A stretch of 12,975 nucleotides of DNA from Treponema sp. (GTDB taxonomy: Bacteria > Spirochaetota > Spirochaetia > Treponematales > Breznakiellaceae). The notes under the pieces are model-generated. The model searched no databases, was not told the origin of the DNA, and was given only the letters and a program-made list of their open reading frames with translations. Made by a program: the position numbers and the translations under genes. The stretch lies in NCBI GenBank assembly GCA_009780595.1, contig WQZT01000019.1:1-12975 (forward strand). Reading direction: 5' to 3'. This document shows positions 1 through 5,208 of the stretch, one piece after another. The stretch's first letter is position 1, and each line of letters starts with the position of its first letter.

Positions 1-329
1 CCGGAGGATAGCATCACTTTGCTTTATGGCGGTCCGCGGACTAAAGTCCGGCTGAGATTAATCTGGCGCTCGAGGATCACAGCGTTTATCGCGCGTTCTC
101 ACGGCATTGTTCAACCTGCTGCCGGCTCCCTGATCCTGTCGGATCTGGATACCAATCTTTCCCTTCAATTTGAATCATAGCATCTGACACTGCGGCTTGG
201 TGCCAATCACTATGCTTTGGTGCTTGGCACCTACGGCATTAAAACGTTTTCTCTACCACAAACAACTACCGTTTCCACCGTACCGCAATCACGCTGCCCG
301 TTATTGAAAATATTGTGGTTTTGTCGTAA
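1..329 (+). pseudogene. possible decayed coding region, family not recognised
   Basis: Reading frame 1 is open from the window edge to a TAG at 178-180 and stays open afterwards, with protein-like sequence such as LRLGANHYALVLGTYGIK up to about 240. From 243 the better frame is frame 3, which reads NNYRFHRTAITLPVIENIV and ends at TAA 327-329. One stop and one frame change in otherwise protein-like sequence suggest the 3' end of a decayed gene entering from the left. I do not recognise the family. The alternative is ordinary non-coding DNA with chance open frames, since the frame-1 stretches are short enough to occur by chance. No promoter, RNA gene or repeat was seen in this stretch apart from the small inverted repeat at 349-364. 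Confidence 0.25.
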
Positions 330-348
330 TCTTTGTAAGGATGATGAG

Positions 349-364
349 CTTGCGGCATTGCAAG
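349..364. promoter_or_regulatory. inverted repeat before the antitoxin gene, possible operator
   Basis: CTTGC at 349-353 and GCAAG at 360-364 form a perfect 5-bp inverted repeat with a 6-bp spacer. It abuts the ribosome binding site GGGGG (364-368) of the antitoxin gene. Phd/YefM antitoxins bind palindromes that overlap their own promoter, so an autoregulatory site here is plausible. A weak promoter could be TTGAAA (304-309), a 17-bp spacer and TAATCT (327-332). The usual YefM operator core TGTACA is not present. This is inference from position and symmetry only. Confidence 0.25.
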
Positions 365-374
365 GGGGAAATAT

Positions 375-617
375 ATGACAGTGGTACATGTGAACAAGGC
401 ACAGGAAAAGCTGGATGTTATATTGGATGAAGTCCAGAATTCATACGAACCATTAATAATTGCCGGAGAAGACCATTCGGCTGTCTTGATTTCCAAAGAA
501 CATTGGCGCTCTATCGAGGAAACTCTGTATTTAACATCCATTCCGGGTATGAAGAAGTCTATTATTGACGGCATGCATGAGAAAATCGAAGACTGTTCCT
601 CGACAGTAGAGTGGTAG
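375..617 (+). CDS. yefM: YefM/Phd-family antitoxin
   Basis: This 80-residue protein has the Phd/YefM layout. The N-terminal DNA-binding half (residues about 1-50) carries the pattern VNKAQEKLDVILDEV followed by EPLIIAGEDHSAVLISKEHW, where antitoxins of this family typically read 'pv.It....aVllS.edw..leETlyL'. The C-terminal tail, about residues 55-80, is acidic and presumably wraps the toxin. The length matches E. coli YefM (about 83). The start ATG is preceded by GGGGG with 6 bases between. The toxin gene begins one base after this stop codon, the usual antitoxin-first order with translational coupling. By family knowledge it neutralises the toxin and represses the operon. The antitoxin looks intact, whereas the toxin is not. 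Confidence 0.88.
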   Translation: MTVVHVNKAQEKLDVILDEVQNSYEPLIIAGEDHSAVLISKEHWRSIEETLYLTSIPGMKKSIIDGMHEKIEDCSSTVEW

Positions 618-618
618 G

Positions 619-864
619 ATGTATAAAATTATTTATTCATCTCAGGCACAAAAAGATGCAAAAAAGGCTGGCAGATCAGGTCTGAAAATCAATATACAAA
701 AAATTGTAACAATTTTGCAAAACAACCTATATCAGAATCCGCCGCCATTTGAGAAACTAATAGGCGATTTGTCCGGTGCATTTTCCCGAAGAATAAACGT
801 GCAACATAGATTGGTATATCAAATATACGATACGGAAAAGGTTGTAAAAATATTGCGAATGTGA
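619..864 (+). CDS. yoeB: YoeB/Txe-family mRNA interferase toxin, ended by in-frame TGA before the catalytic His-Tyr
   Basis: YoeB toxins are ribosome-dependent mRNA endonucleases of the RelE fold. The 81 residues read to TGA 862-864 align with E. coli YoeB. FEKLIGDLSG gives E45 (E. coli Glu46), and SRRINVQHRLVYQI gives H63-R64 (E. coli H64-R65). The family ends in a Trp/Tyr-x-His-Tyr tail that holds the last catalytic residues (His83 and Tyr84 in E. coli). Here the reading after ILRM is TGA, ACA CAC TAC GAA, TAG: stop-Thr-His-Tyr-Glu-stop. The missing residue is therefore a Trp codon turned into TGA, and the conserved tail survives just behind it, to 879. As read, the protein lacks its active-site His-Tyr and is probably inactive unless the stop is read through. 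A genuine mutation or a base error are both possible. The start ATG lies one base after the antitoxin stop. Confidence 0.85.
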   Translation: MYKIIYSSQAQKDAKKAGRSGLKINIQKIVTILQNNLYQNPPPFEKLIGDLSGAFSRRINVQHRLVYQIYDTEKVVKILRM

Positions 865-879
865 ACACACTACGAATAG
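865..879 (+). pseudogene. orphaned toxin C-terminal codons Thr-His-Tyr-Glu behind the TGA
   Basis: These are the four sense codons ACA CAC TAC GAA followed by TAG, in the same frame as the YoeB gene. They match the end of the many YoeB/Txe proteins that finish in W-T-H-Y-E. Their preservation suggests that the TGA arose recently or is sometimes read through. Confidence 0.6.
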
Positions 880-900
880 CTCGTCGCCACCCCCACCCGC

Positions 901-1395
901 TTACTCCATCATCATAAAATCGCTGAAGAACAATGTTCCAATTCGCCCGAGCCGCAACGTGGCGTTAAACCGCCGCAAGAGTTCTGCTCGTATAATCTCC
1001 TCGTCGTGCCGCTGGAGTTCGGCAACGGTAAACGACCCGATGTACTCCCTGACGATTTCCCGTAAATCCCCAACCCGCAGCGCCAGTTCTTCGGCAAACG
1101 CCTTGTCTCCCGGGTGATATAAGAACGAAACGAACAGTATCACCATTCCCGGTTGGGGATCGGCAGTTGCAATACGGAGGCGGCCTATGCCGGTGAATGT
1201 AAGGGGCTGCCCCTGCCCGGCTGCCTGCGAGTCGTTTGTCTGATTGCCCCGCGCCCCGTTCTGAGCATCCACAGTAGTGGCGCGGAGAAATATTCCATAG
1301 ATAGTGCCTCCGATAATTATCAAGCCCAACACGATGAGGCATATTAGTAAGCTTCGATGCACAAACGATAGTACGCGCGGAGTATCCTGCTGCAA
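901..1395 (-). CDS. FliL-like flagellar basal-body-associated protein
   Basis: The 164-residue product has a short cytoplasmic N-terminus, one transmembrane helix at about 15-37, a polar Gln/Gly/Asn linker (45-65) and a periplasmic domain. That domain resembles FliL: a beta stretch 'GRLRIATAD...MVILFVSFLY', then a region matching the family pattern 'lR..i...l...t..el......e.lr.eil.r.N..l..G.i..l.ftdF'. In this protein that region is LREIVREYIGSFTVAELQR, RRFNATLRLGRIG and LFFSDF near the end. FliL sits by the flagellar stator and MotA/B. The start is TTG at 1395, chosen because GGAG of AGGAG (1402-1406 on the plus strand) lies 6 bases upstream. The gene is not in a flagellar operon; it faces the toxin gene tail to tail and diverges from the cupin operon. 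It could be a diverged FliL paralogue with another membrane role. Confidence 0.6.
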   Translation of the reverse strand: MQQDTPRVLSFVHRSLLICLIVLGLIIIGGTIYGIFLRATTVDAQNGARGNQTNDSQAAGQGQPLTFTGIGRLRIATADPQPGMVILFVSFLYHPGDKAFAEELALRVGDLREIVREYIGSFTVAELQRHDEEIIRAELLRRFNATLRLGRIGTLFFSDFMMME

Positions 1396-1443
1396 CGTTT
1401 TCTCCTTTCTTCAAGAACTCGTGTTCTGTTAGTTTCATAGTTT

Positions 1444-1472
1444 ATTTTTTATGGTACTCGTTCTATTGTCAA
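1444..1472 (-). promoter_or_regulatory. sigma70-type promoter for the FliL-like gene
   Basis: On the minus strand, TTGACA (1472-1467) is a perfect -35. After 17 bases comes AAAAAT (1449-1444), a fair -10 with four of six consensus bases. Transcription would start near 1437, giving a leader of about 40 bases before the TTG start. The -35 box overlaps that of the opposing promoter. Confidence 0.45.
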
Positions 1473-1494
1473 GTATTTAAGATGATATTATACT
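1466..1494 (+). promoter_or_regulatory. sigma70-type promoter of the cupin-aldolase-peptidase operon
   Basis: TTGTCA (1466-1471), a 17-base spacer and TATACT (1489-1494) make a near-consensus housekeeping promoter. Transcription should start near 1501, about 67 bases before the cupin ATG. The -35 box is almost the same bases as the minus-strand -35, so RNA polymerase cannot occupy both at once. Confidence 0.7.
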
Positions 1495-1567
1495 GGTGTA
1501 TGAGTTTTGCCTATGGCGAAAGCTTACGGGGCAGACCTAAAAAACACTATTATTATTGGAGAATTGT

Positions 1568-1912
1568 ATGGTTATTCATCGGAACGAAATGAAAGTTGAG
1601 GAAAAAGAACGGCTGCGGGACGGGGAGGGTTCGGCGCGTATGACGCATCTTTTGGATGCAAGCGCCGAGAAAAACGCCCGGATGTTTGCGGAGATTACCC
1701 TTAATCAGGGGAGTTCGATAGGCTATCATTCGCATAATTCGGAAACCGAGTATTATTTTATAATCTCAGGTTCTGGAGTTGTGAACGACAACGGCAAAGA
1801 AGTTCAGGTTAAGCAGGGTGATTCTATTATTACCGGAAACGGCGCGTCCCACAGCATCAAGAATACGGGCTCTGTCCCGTTGGTGTTTCACGCGGTCATT
1901 GTAACGTACTGA
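1568..1912 (+). CDS. small single-domain cupin protein
   Basis: This 114-residue all-beta protein carries both cupin motifs. Motif 1 is GSSIGYHSHNSETEYYFIISG (residues 48-68), with metal-ligand candidates H54, H56 and E61. Motif 2 is GDSIITGNGASHSIKN (84-99), with H95 as the fourth ligand; the usual Pro is replaced by Gly. Such one-domain cupins bind a divalent metal and act as isomerases, dioxygenases or small-molecule sensors, and the substrate cannot be told here. The ATG at 1568 is preferred over an in-frame TTG at 1556 because GGAG (1558-1561) sits 6 bases before it. It is the first gene of an operon; the aldolase ATG follows its stop after two bases. Confidence 0.85.
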   Translation: MVIHRNEMKVEEKERLRDGEGSARMTHLLDASAEKNARMFAEITLNQGSSIGYHSHNSETEYYFIISGSGVVNDNGKEVQVKQGDSIITGNGASHSIKNTGSVPLVFHAVIVTY

Positions 1913-1914
1913 CT

Positions 1915-2952
1915 ATGATTGATATACGAAGTGATACGGTAACAAAGCCCACCGATACCATGCGGAAAGCTATGGCGGAAGCCGAGGTTGGAGACGACGT
2001 TTTCGGCGAGGACCCGACTGTCAACCGGCTTGAAAAGCTGGGCGCTGAAATGCTGGGGAAAGAGGCGGCGGTATTCGTGCCGTCAGGTACATTTGGAAAC
2101 CAGCTCGCGCTTTTTACGTGGTGCCAACGGGGGACAGAGGTGCTGTTGGGCGAAGAGTGCCACATCATCCAGCACGAGGCTGGCGGGGCTTCAGTTATAG
2201 CCGGGGTGCAGACGAGGGCGATTTCCGCGCCTGACGGGGTTCTTCCGGCACAGGCGCTCCGCAAGCGTCTGCGGAAACAGGAGCTTCATTCGCCTGCAAC
2301 GTCTCTCATTTGCCTTGAAAATGCCCATGCGTTGGGGCGGGCTGTGCCGCTTGCCGCAATGGACGAGGTTCGCAACGTTGCGGACGAATGGAAGCTTCCG
2401 GTGCATCTGGATGGCGCACGGATATTCAACGCCGCCGCCGCTTTGGGGTGCGAGGCGCGAGAGATTGCGCGCCGGGCGGATTCGGTAATGTTCTGCCTTT
2501 CCAAGGGGCTGTGCGCCCCGGTAGGTTCTCTGCTTGCGGGCAGCACAGCGTTTGTCGCCGAAGCCCGCCTCAAGCGGAAAATCATGGGCGGCGGGATGCG
2601 ACAGGCGGGGATTCTTGCCGCCGCGGGGATCATCGCCCTGGAGGAACAGACTCGCCGCCTGGCAGACGATCACGCGCGGGCGAAGGAAATCGCCTGCGGG
2701 CTGGCAAAAATCCCCGGCGTTGTTATCAAACCGGATGAAATCGACATCAACATGATTTTCTTTGCGTGGCCGCCCGCCCGAGATCCCAAAGTTGCCGCCC
2801 GCACTGTAGAAATATTCAAAAAGCACAATGTCCTTGCCGGGTACAGAGGAGGCGGGGCGTTCCGCTTTGTTACGCATTACTGGATAAGCGATGCCGATGT
2901 GCAAGTCATTCTGACCGCCGCCCGCGAAGCTTTCGGGGAGCAGACCTCGTGA
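1915..2952 (+). CDS. ltaE: low-specificity L-threonine aldolase (PLP-dependent beta-eliminating lyase family)
   Basis: The enzyme cleaves L-threonine or L-allo-threonine to glycine and acetaldehyde in the cytoplasm, using pyridoxal phosphate. The 345 residues match the fold-type I aldolase family throughout. The N-terminus DIRSDTVTKPTDTMRKAM is diagnostic, with GDDVFGEDPTVNRLE following. The cofactor-binding stretch is FVPSGTFGNQLAL, H83 should stack on the ring, LDGAR (165-169) supplies the Asp that binds the pyridine nitrogen, and SKGLCAPVGS carries the Schiff-base lysine K197. The length is usual. There is no clear ribosome binding site, and the ATG lies two bases after the cupin stop, so translation is probably coupled. 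Some family members act on other beta-hydroxy amino acids, so exact specificity is open. The stop overlaps the next gene by GTGA. Confidence 0.92.
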   Translation: MIDIRSDTVTKPTDTMRKAMAEAEVGDDVFGEDPTVNRLEKLGAEMLGKEAAVFVPSGTFGNQLALFTWCQRGTEVLLGEECHIIQHEAGGASVIAGVQTRAISAPDGVLPAQALRKRLRKQELHSPATSLICLENAHALGRAVPLAAMDEVRNVADEWKLPVHLDGARIFNAAAALGCEAREIARRADSVMFCLSKGLCAPVGSLLAGSTAFVAEARLKRKIMGGGMRQAGILAAAGIIALEEQTRRLADDHARAKEIACGLAKIPGVVIKPDEIDINMIFFAWPPARDPKVAARTVEIFKKHNVLAGYRGGGAFRFVTHYWISDADVQVILTAAREAFGEQTS

Positions 2953-4085
2953 GCATGCTCTCTCCCCCCGGTGTTTATCAAAAACGTCAGGAAAAAATCT
3001 ACGAGTGGATGTTTCAGGAAGGGATATCCCTTATAATGATCGAGGACTTTGAGGGTCGCCGGAATCAGGCAGTCCGCTGGCTTTCCGGGCAGCCCGGAGA
3101 CGCGCTGCTTTTCCTTTCGATGAATAAGTGTTCCCTTCTTGTTCCCTGGGACATCAATAAGGCTGTACGTTGTGCCGATGTTGATACCTATATTCCGTAT
3201 GAGGAGGTCGATCGCAACCCGATCAAAGCTTTGCGTTCTGCCGCCAAGGAGCTTGGCGTCCCCAACGGTTCAAGAGTTGAAATCCCGGCGACAACATCAT
3301 ATCCCCACTTTCTAAGATATGTGGAAGAGTTGTCTGATTTTGATATTATCTGCCACGAAGGCGGGGTATGGGCGGAGCTGGAAAAAAGCCGGGCTATAAA
3401 GGACGAGGCGGAAATAAAAATCTACCGAAAGGTTTCGGCTATGACCGATGAAATCATCAATTTGGTAGAAAAAAACGTGCGCTCCGGAAAACTCAAAACC
3501 GAAGCCGATGTTGCCCTTTTTATTGAACATAAAAGCCGCAGCATGGGTTGCGAGGGGACAGGTTTTCCAACGATTGCCGCCGGGCCTGAAAGAAGTTTCG
3601 GTATTCACGCATTTCCTTCTTATACGGGGGAGCGTTTTGGGGGAAGCGGGCTGTCGATACTGGACTTTGGTCTTAAATATGCGGGGTATACCAGCGATGT
3701 AACGCTTACATTTGCCGCTGAGCCTCTGTCAAAAGATCAGGAAAAGATGATTTCTCTCGTGGAAAAGGCTTACAAGCTCGCTCTTGCAGAGGTGAAAAAC
3801 GGCGAACCTGCCAGAAATGCCGGCATTGCAGTGGATGCCTTTTTGGGGCGGCACAAAAAAACTATGCCGCACGCTCTGGGCCACGGTATAGGGCTTGAAG
3901 CCCACGAAGCGCCTTCTCTGCGAAGCCGGGCGGGCAACGACTGGATACTTGAACTGGGTATGATTATCACGATTGAGCCGGGGATTTACGATCCGGTGCA
4001 TGGCGGCTGCCGTCTGGAAAACGATGTTCTTATCACCGAGAATGGCGCCGAAGTGCTGACCAATTCGAGAATCGTTCGGCTGTGA
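2949..4085 (+). CDS. M24-family metallopeptidase (Xaa-Pro aminopeptidase-like)
   Basis: This 378-residue, probably cytoplasmic peptidase has an N-terminal creatinase/prolidase domain (about 5-145) and a pita-bread catalytic domain (about 155-378). All five dinuclear-metal ligands are visible: D239 in SILDFG, D250 in TSDVTLTF, H312 in HALGHGIG, E343 in TIEPGIY and E357 in RLENDVLIT. The family removes N-terminal residues preceding proline, or splits Xaa-Pro dipeptides. The start is GTG 2949, which overlaps the aldolase stop (GTGA) and has GGGGAG (2935-2940) 8 bases upstream. ATG 2955 is the alternative, giving a protein two residues shorter. Linkage to the aldolase and cupin suggests peptide and amino-acid breakdown, but does not prove a shared pathway. 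Confidence 0.9.
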   Translation: MSMLSPPGVYQKRQEKIYEWMFQEGISLIMIEDFEGRRNQAVRWLSGQPGDALLFLSMNKCSLLVPWDINKAVRCADVDTYIPYEEVDRNPIKALRSAAKELGVPNGSRVEIPATTSYPHFLRYVEELSDFDIICHEGGVWAELEKSRAIKDEAEIKIYRKVSAMTDEIINLVEKNVRSGKLKTEADVALFIEHKSRSMGCEGTGFPTIAAGPERSFGIHAFPSYTGERFGGSGLSILDFGLKYAGYTSDVTLTFAAEPLSKDQEKMISLVEKAYKLALAEVKNGEPARNAGIAVDAFLGRHKKTMPHALGHGIGLEAHEAPSLRSRAGNDWILELGMIITIEPGIYDPVHGGCRLENDVLITENGAEVLTNSRIVRL

Positions 4086-4129
4086 GCGACAGATCTCCGT
4101 TATGGACAGACCTCCACAGTTCCGCCCAG

Positions 4130-4158
4130 TTGATTTTTCCGTACCGATGGCATACAAT
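4130..4158 (+). promoter_or_regulatory. promoter for the small Lys-rich protein
   Basis: TTGATT (4130-4135), a 17-base spacer and TACAAT (4153-4158) form a good sigma70-type promoter in the gap after the peptidase gene. It places transcription near 4165, only about 13 bases before the ATG at 4178 and just before its strong ribosome binding site. Confidence 0.6.
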
Positions 4159-4177
4159 ACAGTATCGGGAGGCTCTT

Positions 4178-4300
4178 ATGGGTGAAAAGGTAATACAGAA
4201 AAAGGAGCAGAAAAAGGCTCCGCAGAAAACGCTGAAGGAAAAGCGGGAAGAGAAGAAAAACAAAAAGAAATCTAATAGTTCGAATATCCCGAATTCCTAA
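4178..4300 (+). CDS. 40-residue lysine-rich small protein
   Basis: The product is MGEKVIQKKEQKK..., 40 residues, about a third lysine with several Glu and Gln and no hydrophobic core. It is probably a disordered or single-helix basic protein that could bind nucleic acid or ribosomes; I do not recognise a named family. The start ATG is chosen because GGGAGG (4167-4172) lies 5 bases upstream and a dedicated promoter precedes it. The same frame is open back to a GTG at 4082 that overlaps the peptidase stop, but that longer form has no ribosome binding site of comparable strength and its extra residues look unlike the rest. A clear terminator follows. The combination of own promoter, strong ribosome binding site and terminator argues for a real gene despite its size. 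Confidence 0.65.
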   Translation: MGEKVIQKKEQKKAPQKTLKEKREEKKNKKKSNSSNIPNS

Positions 4301-4308
4301 TTAGAACG

Positions 4309-4360
4309 CTGGTTTAATGCCTTTCACAATGTTGCAATGGTGTTAAACCAGATTTTTTTA
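4309..4360 (+). terminator. rho-independent terminator after the small Lys-rich gene
   Basis: CTGGTTTAA (4309-4317) and TTAAACCAG (4343-4351) pair perfectly over 9 bp. The loop is 25 bases and a run of seven T follows at 4353-4359. It should end the transcripts of the peptidase operon and the small gene. The loop is longer than usual and the stem is AT-rich on the loop side, so strength is uncertain. Confidence 0.7.
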
Positions 4361-4440
4361 TAATCCACGCCTGAATAGCATTTTTTCATAAAACAACGCG
4401 TTCCTCCGTGCCGAACTTGCAAAACTCGGCTTTGATGTTC

Positions 4441-4854
4441 TTATAATGGCTCACCCTCGATAAATTCCCCCCAGTTTGGCTTAAATGTTATTGATCGGTA
4501 CTTGACGAATTCGGTTTCTCCAGCCTGTTTGACAGAAAAGCTTTCACTGCTCCTCTCTGGAGGAGTCCGTAGTACCCACCGCTGTTCGTCTTTGTATATA
4601 ATCAGGTTGGCGGCGGTTATAAGATTAAGCTCCGTGGAATCTGCGAGCGTAATATGCCTCTGCAAAAATGTCACCTCAGCATAAGCTAAGCTATGCGCAG
4701 GATCGTAATGGACTGGTGAACGTATATTAATTCGACTAGCCCTTACGGGAACGCCGTAAATATGTATAGCTTGATTATGGAGATCAATAGTAGTAATTTG
4801 GCTGTGGTTAAACTTGACCTCAATATGTTCGGGCATTTCAGCAAATTTTCCCAT
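4441..4854 (-). CDS. unknown soluble protein, or -1 frameshifted C-terminal part of the membrane protein upstream
   Basis: From ATG 4854 this frame encodes 137 residues beginning MGKFAEMPEHIEVKFNHSQ, with alternating hydrophobic and polar residues typical of a beta-rich soluble domain. No signal peptide, membrane helix or known motif is visible, and I cannot name a family. The frame is open further upstream to 5019, but there it only shadows the membrane-protein gene. ATG 4854 and ATG 4836 are candidate starts. Neither has a good ribosome binding site: the nearest AGGA is about 14 bases before 4854. It overlaps the last part of the membrane-protein ORF by 112 bp in the -1 frame. It could be made by reinitiation, by a frameshift at AAATTTG, or be the remains of one gene split by an indel. 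Confidence 0.5.
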   Translation of the reverse strand: MGKFAEMPEHIEVKFNHSQITTIDLHNQAIHIYGVPVRASRINIRSPVHYDPAHSLAYAEVTFLQRHITLADSTELNLITAANLIIYKDEQRWVLRTPPERSSESFSVKQAGETEFVKYRSITFKPNWGEFIEGEPL

Positions 4855-5192
4855 AGCGAAATGCCATCTTTCCTTATATTCAAAATGACAAAATATAGTG
4901 GAAGTGTTAGTATTCCAAACCACTGCACAAGAGATGACCCGAATCGAAAAAGAGTAAACAAAATATACGAAGTGCCAATCGCACCTGCGCAGAAAATGAA
5001 AACCCCAATTATTCTCCACGTTAGTACGAGAATACTACCGATAATGCAGAGAATAAATAATATACCGCCAAAATTAAAAAAATGCTCACCTATAAAAGTA
5101 AAAGAAAATAAAACAACTACATTTAGTACAATACTTGCCCCTAGCCAAAAGGTAGCAAACCCATGCCGTACTTTTCCCTTGTTTTCATCCAT
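4743..5192 (-). CDS. small four-helix membrane protein
   Basis: This 149-residue protein has four predicted membrane helices at about 13-33, 41-58, 61-82 and 90-106, preceded by a charged N-terminus (MDENKGKVRHGF) and followed by NIRKDGISLWENL. It resembles, from memory, the many small treponemal membrane proteins that end shortly after a 'K.G.s.WenL' motif; no function is known to me. If so, the natural end would be near residue 117. The last 32 residues, which contain another hydrophobic run (LLLLISIIKLYIF), may be an artefact of a frame shift into the neighbouring frame. The ATG lies 16 bases after the LRR gene stop, so the two are probably co-transcribed. The ribosome binding site is weak (AGGA about 14 bases away). 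Confidence 0.7.
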   Translation of the reverse strand: MDENKGKVRHGFATFWLGASIVLNVVVLFSFTFIGEHFFNFGGILFILCIIGSILVLTWRIIGVFIFCAGAIGTSYILFTLFRFGSSLVQWFGILTLPLYFVILNIRKDGISLWENLLKCPNILRSSLTTAKLLLLISIIKLYIFTAFP

Positions 5193-5208
5193 AATTGTTT
5201 ATTGCATC

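Noticed and set aside
862..864. Genetic code with TGA as Trp
   Set aside because: TGA ends at least four other well-formed genes at the expected place, and TGG is the Trp codon throughout.
965..1438. 157-codon minus-strand frame over the FliL-like gene
   Set aside because: It shadows the FliL-like frame, has no coherent hydrophobic or domain pattern, and the ribosome binding site fits the TTG start at 1395 better.
1884..1899. TGTTTCACGCGGTCAT in the cupin gene, resembling parS
   Set aside because: By my alignment it matches 11 of 16 consensus positions, below what known ParB sites show, and it is within coding sequence.
2191..2904. Long minus-strand frame opposite the threonine aldolase
   Set aside because: It is an antisense shadow of a strongly conserved gene and has no start context or protein-like features.
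4082..4177. Longer form of the Lys-rich protein starting at GTG 4082
   Set aside because: The extra residues differ in character, the promoter lies inside this stretch, and the strong ribosome binding site belongs to ATG 4178.
4410..4430. GCCGA/TCGGC hairpin downstream of the soluble unknown gene
   Set aside because: The stem is only 5 bp and no T-run follows on the minus strand, so terminator status is not supported.
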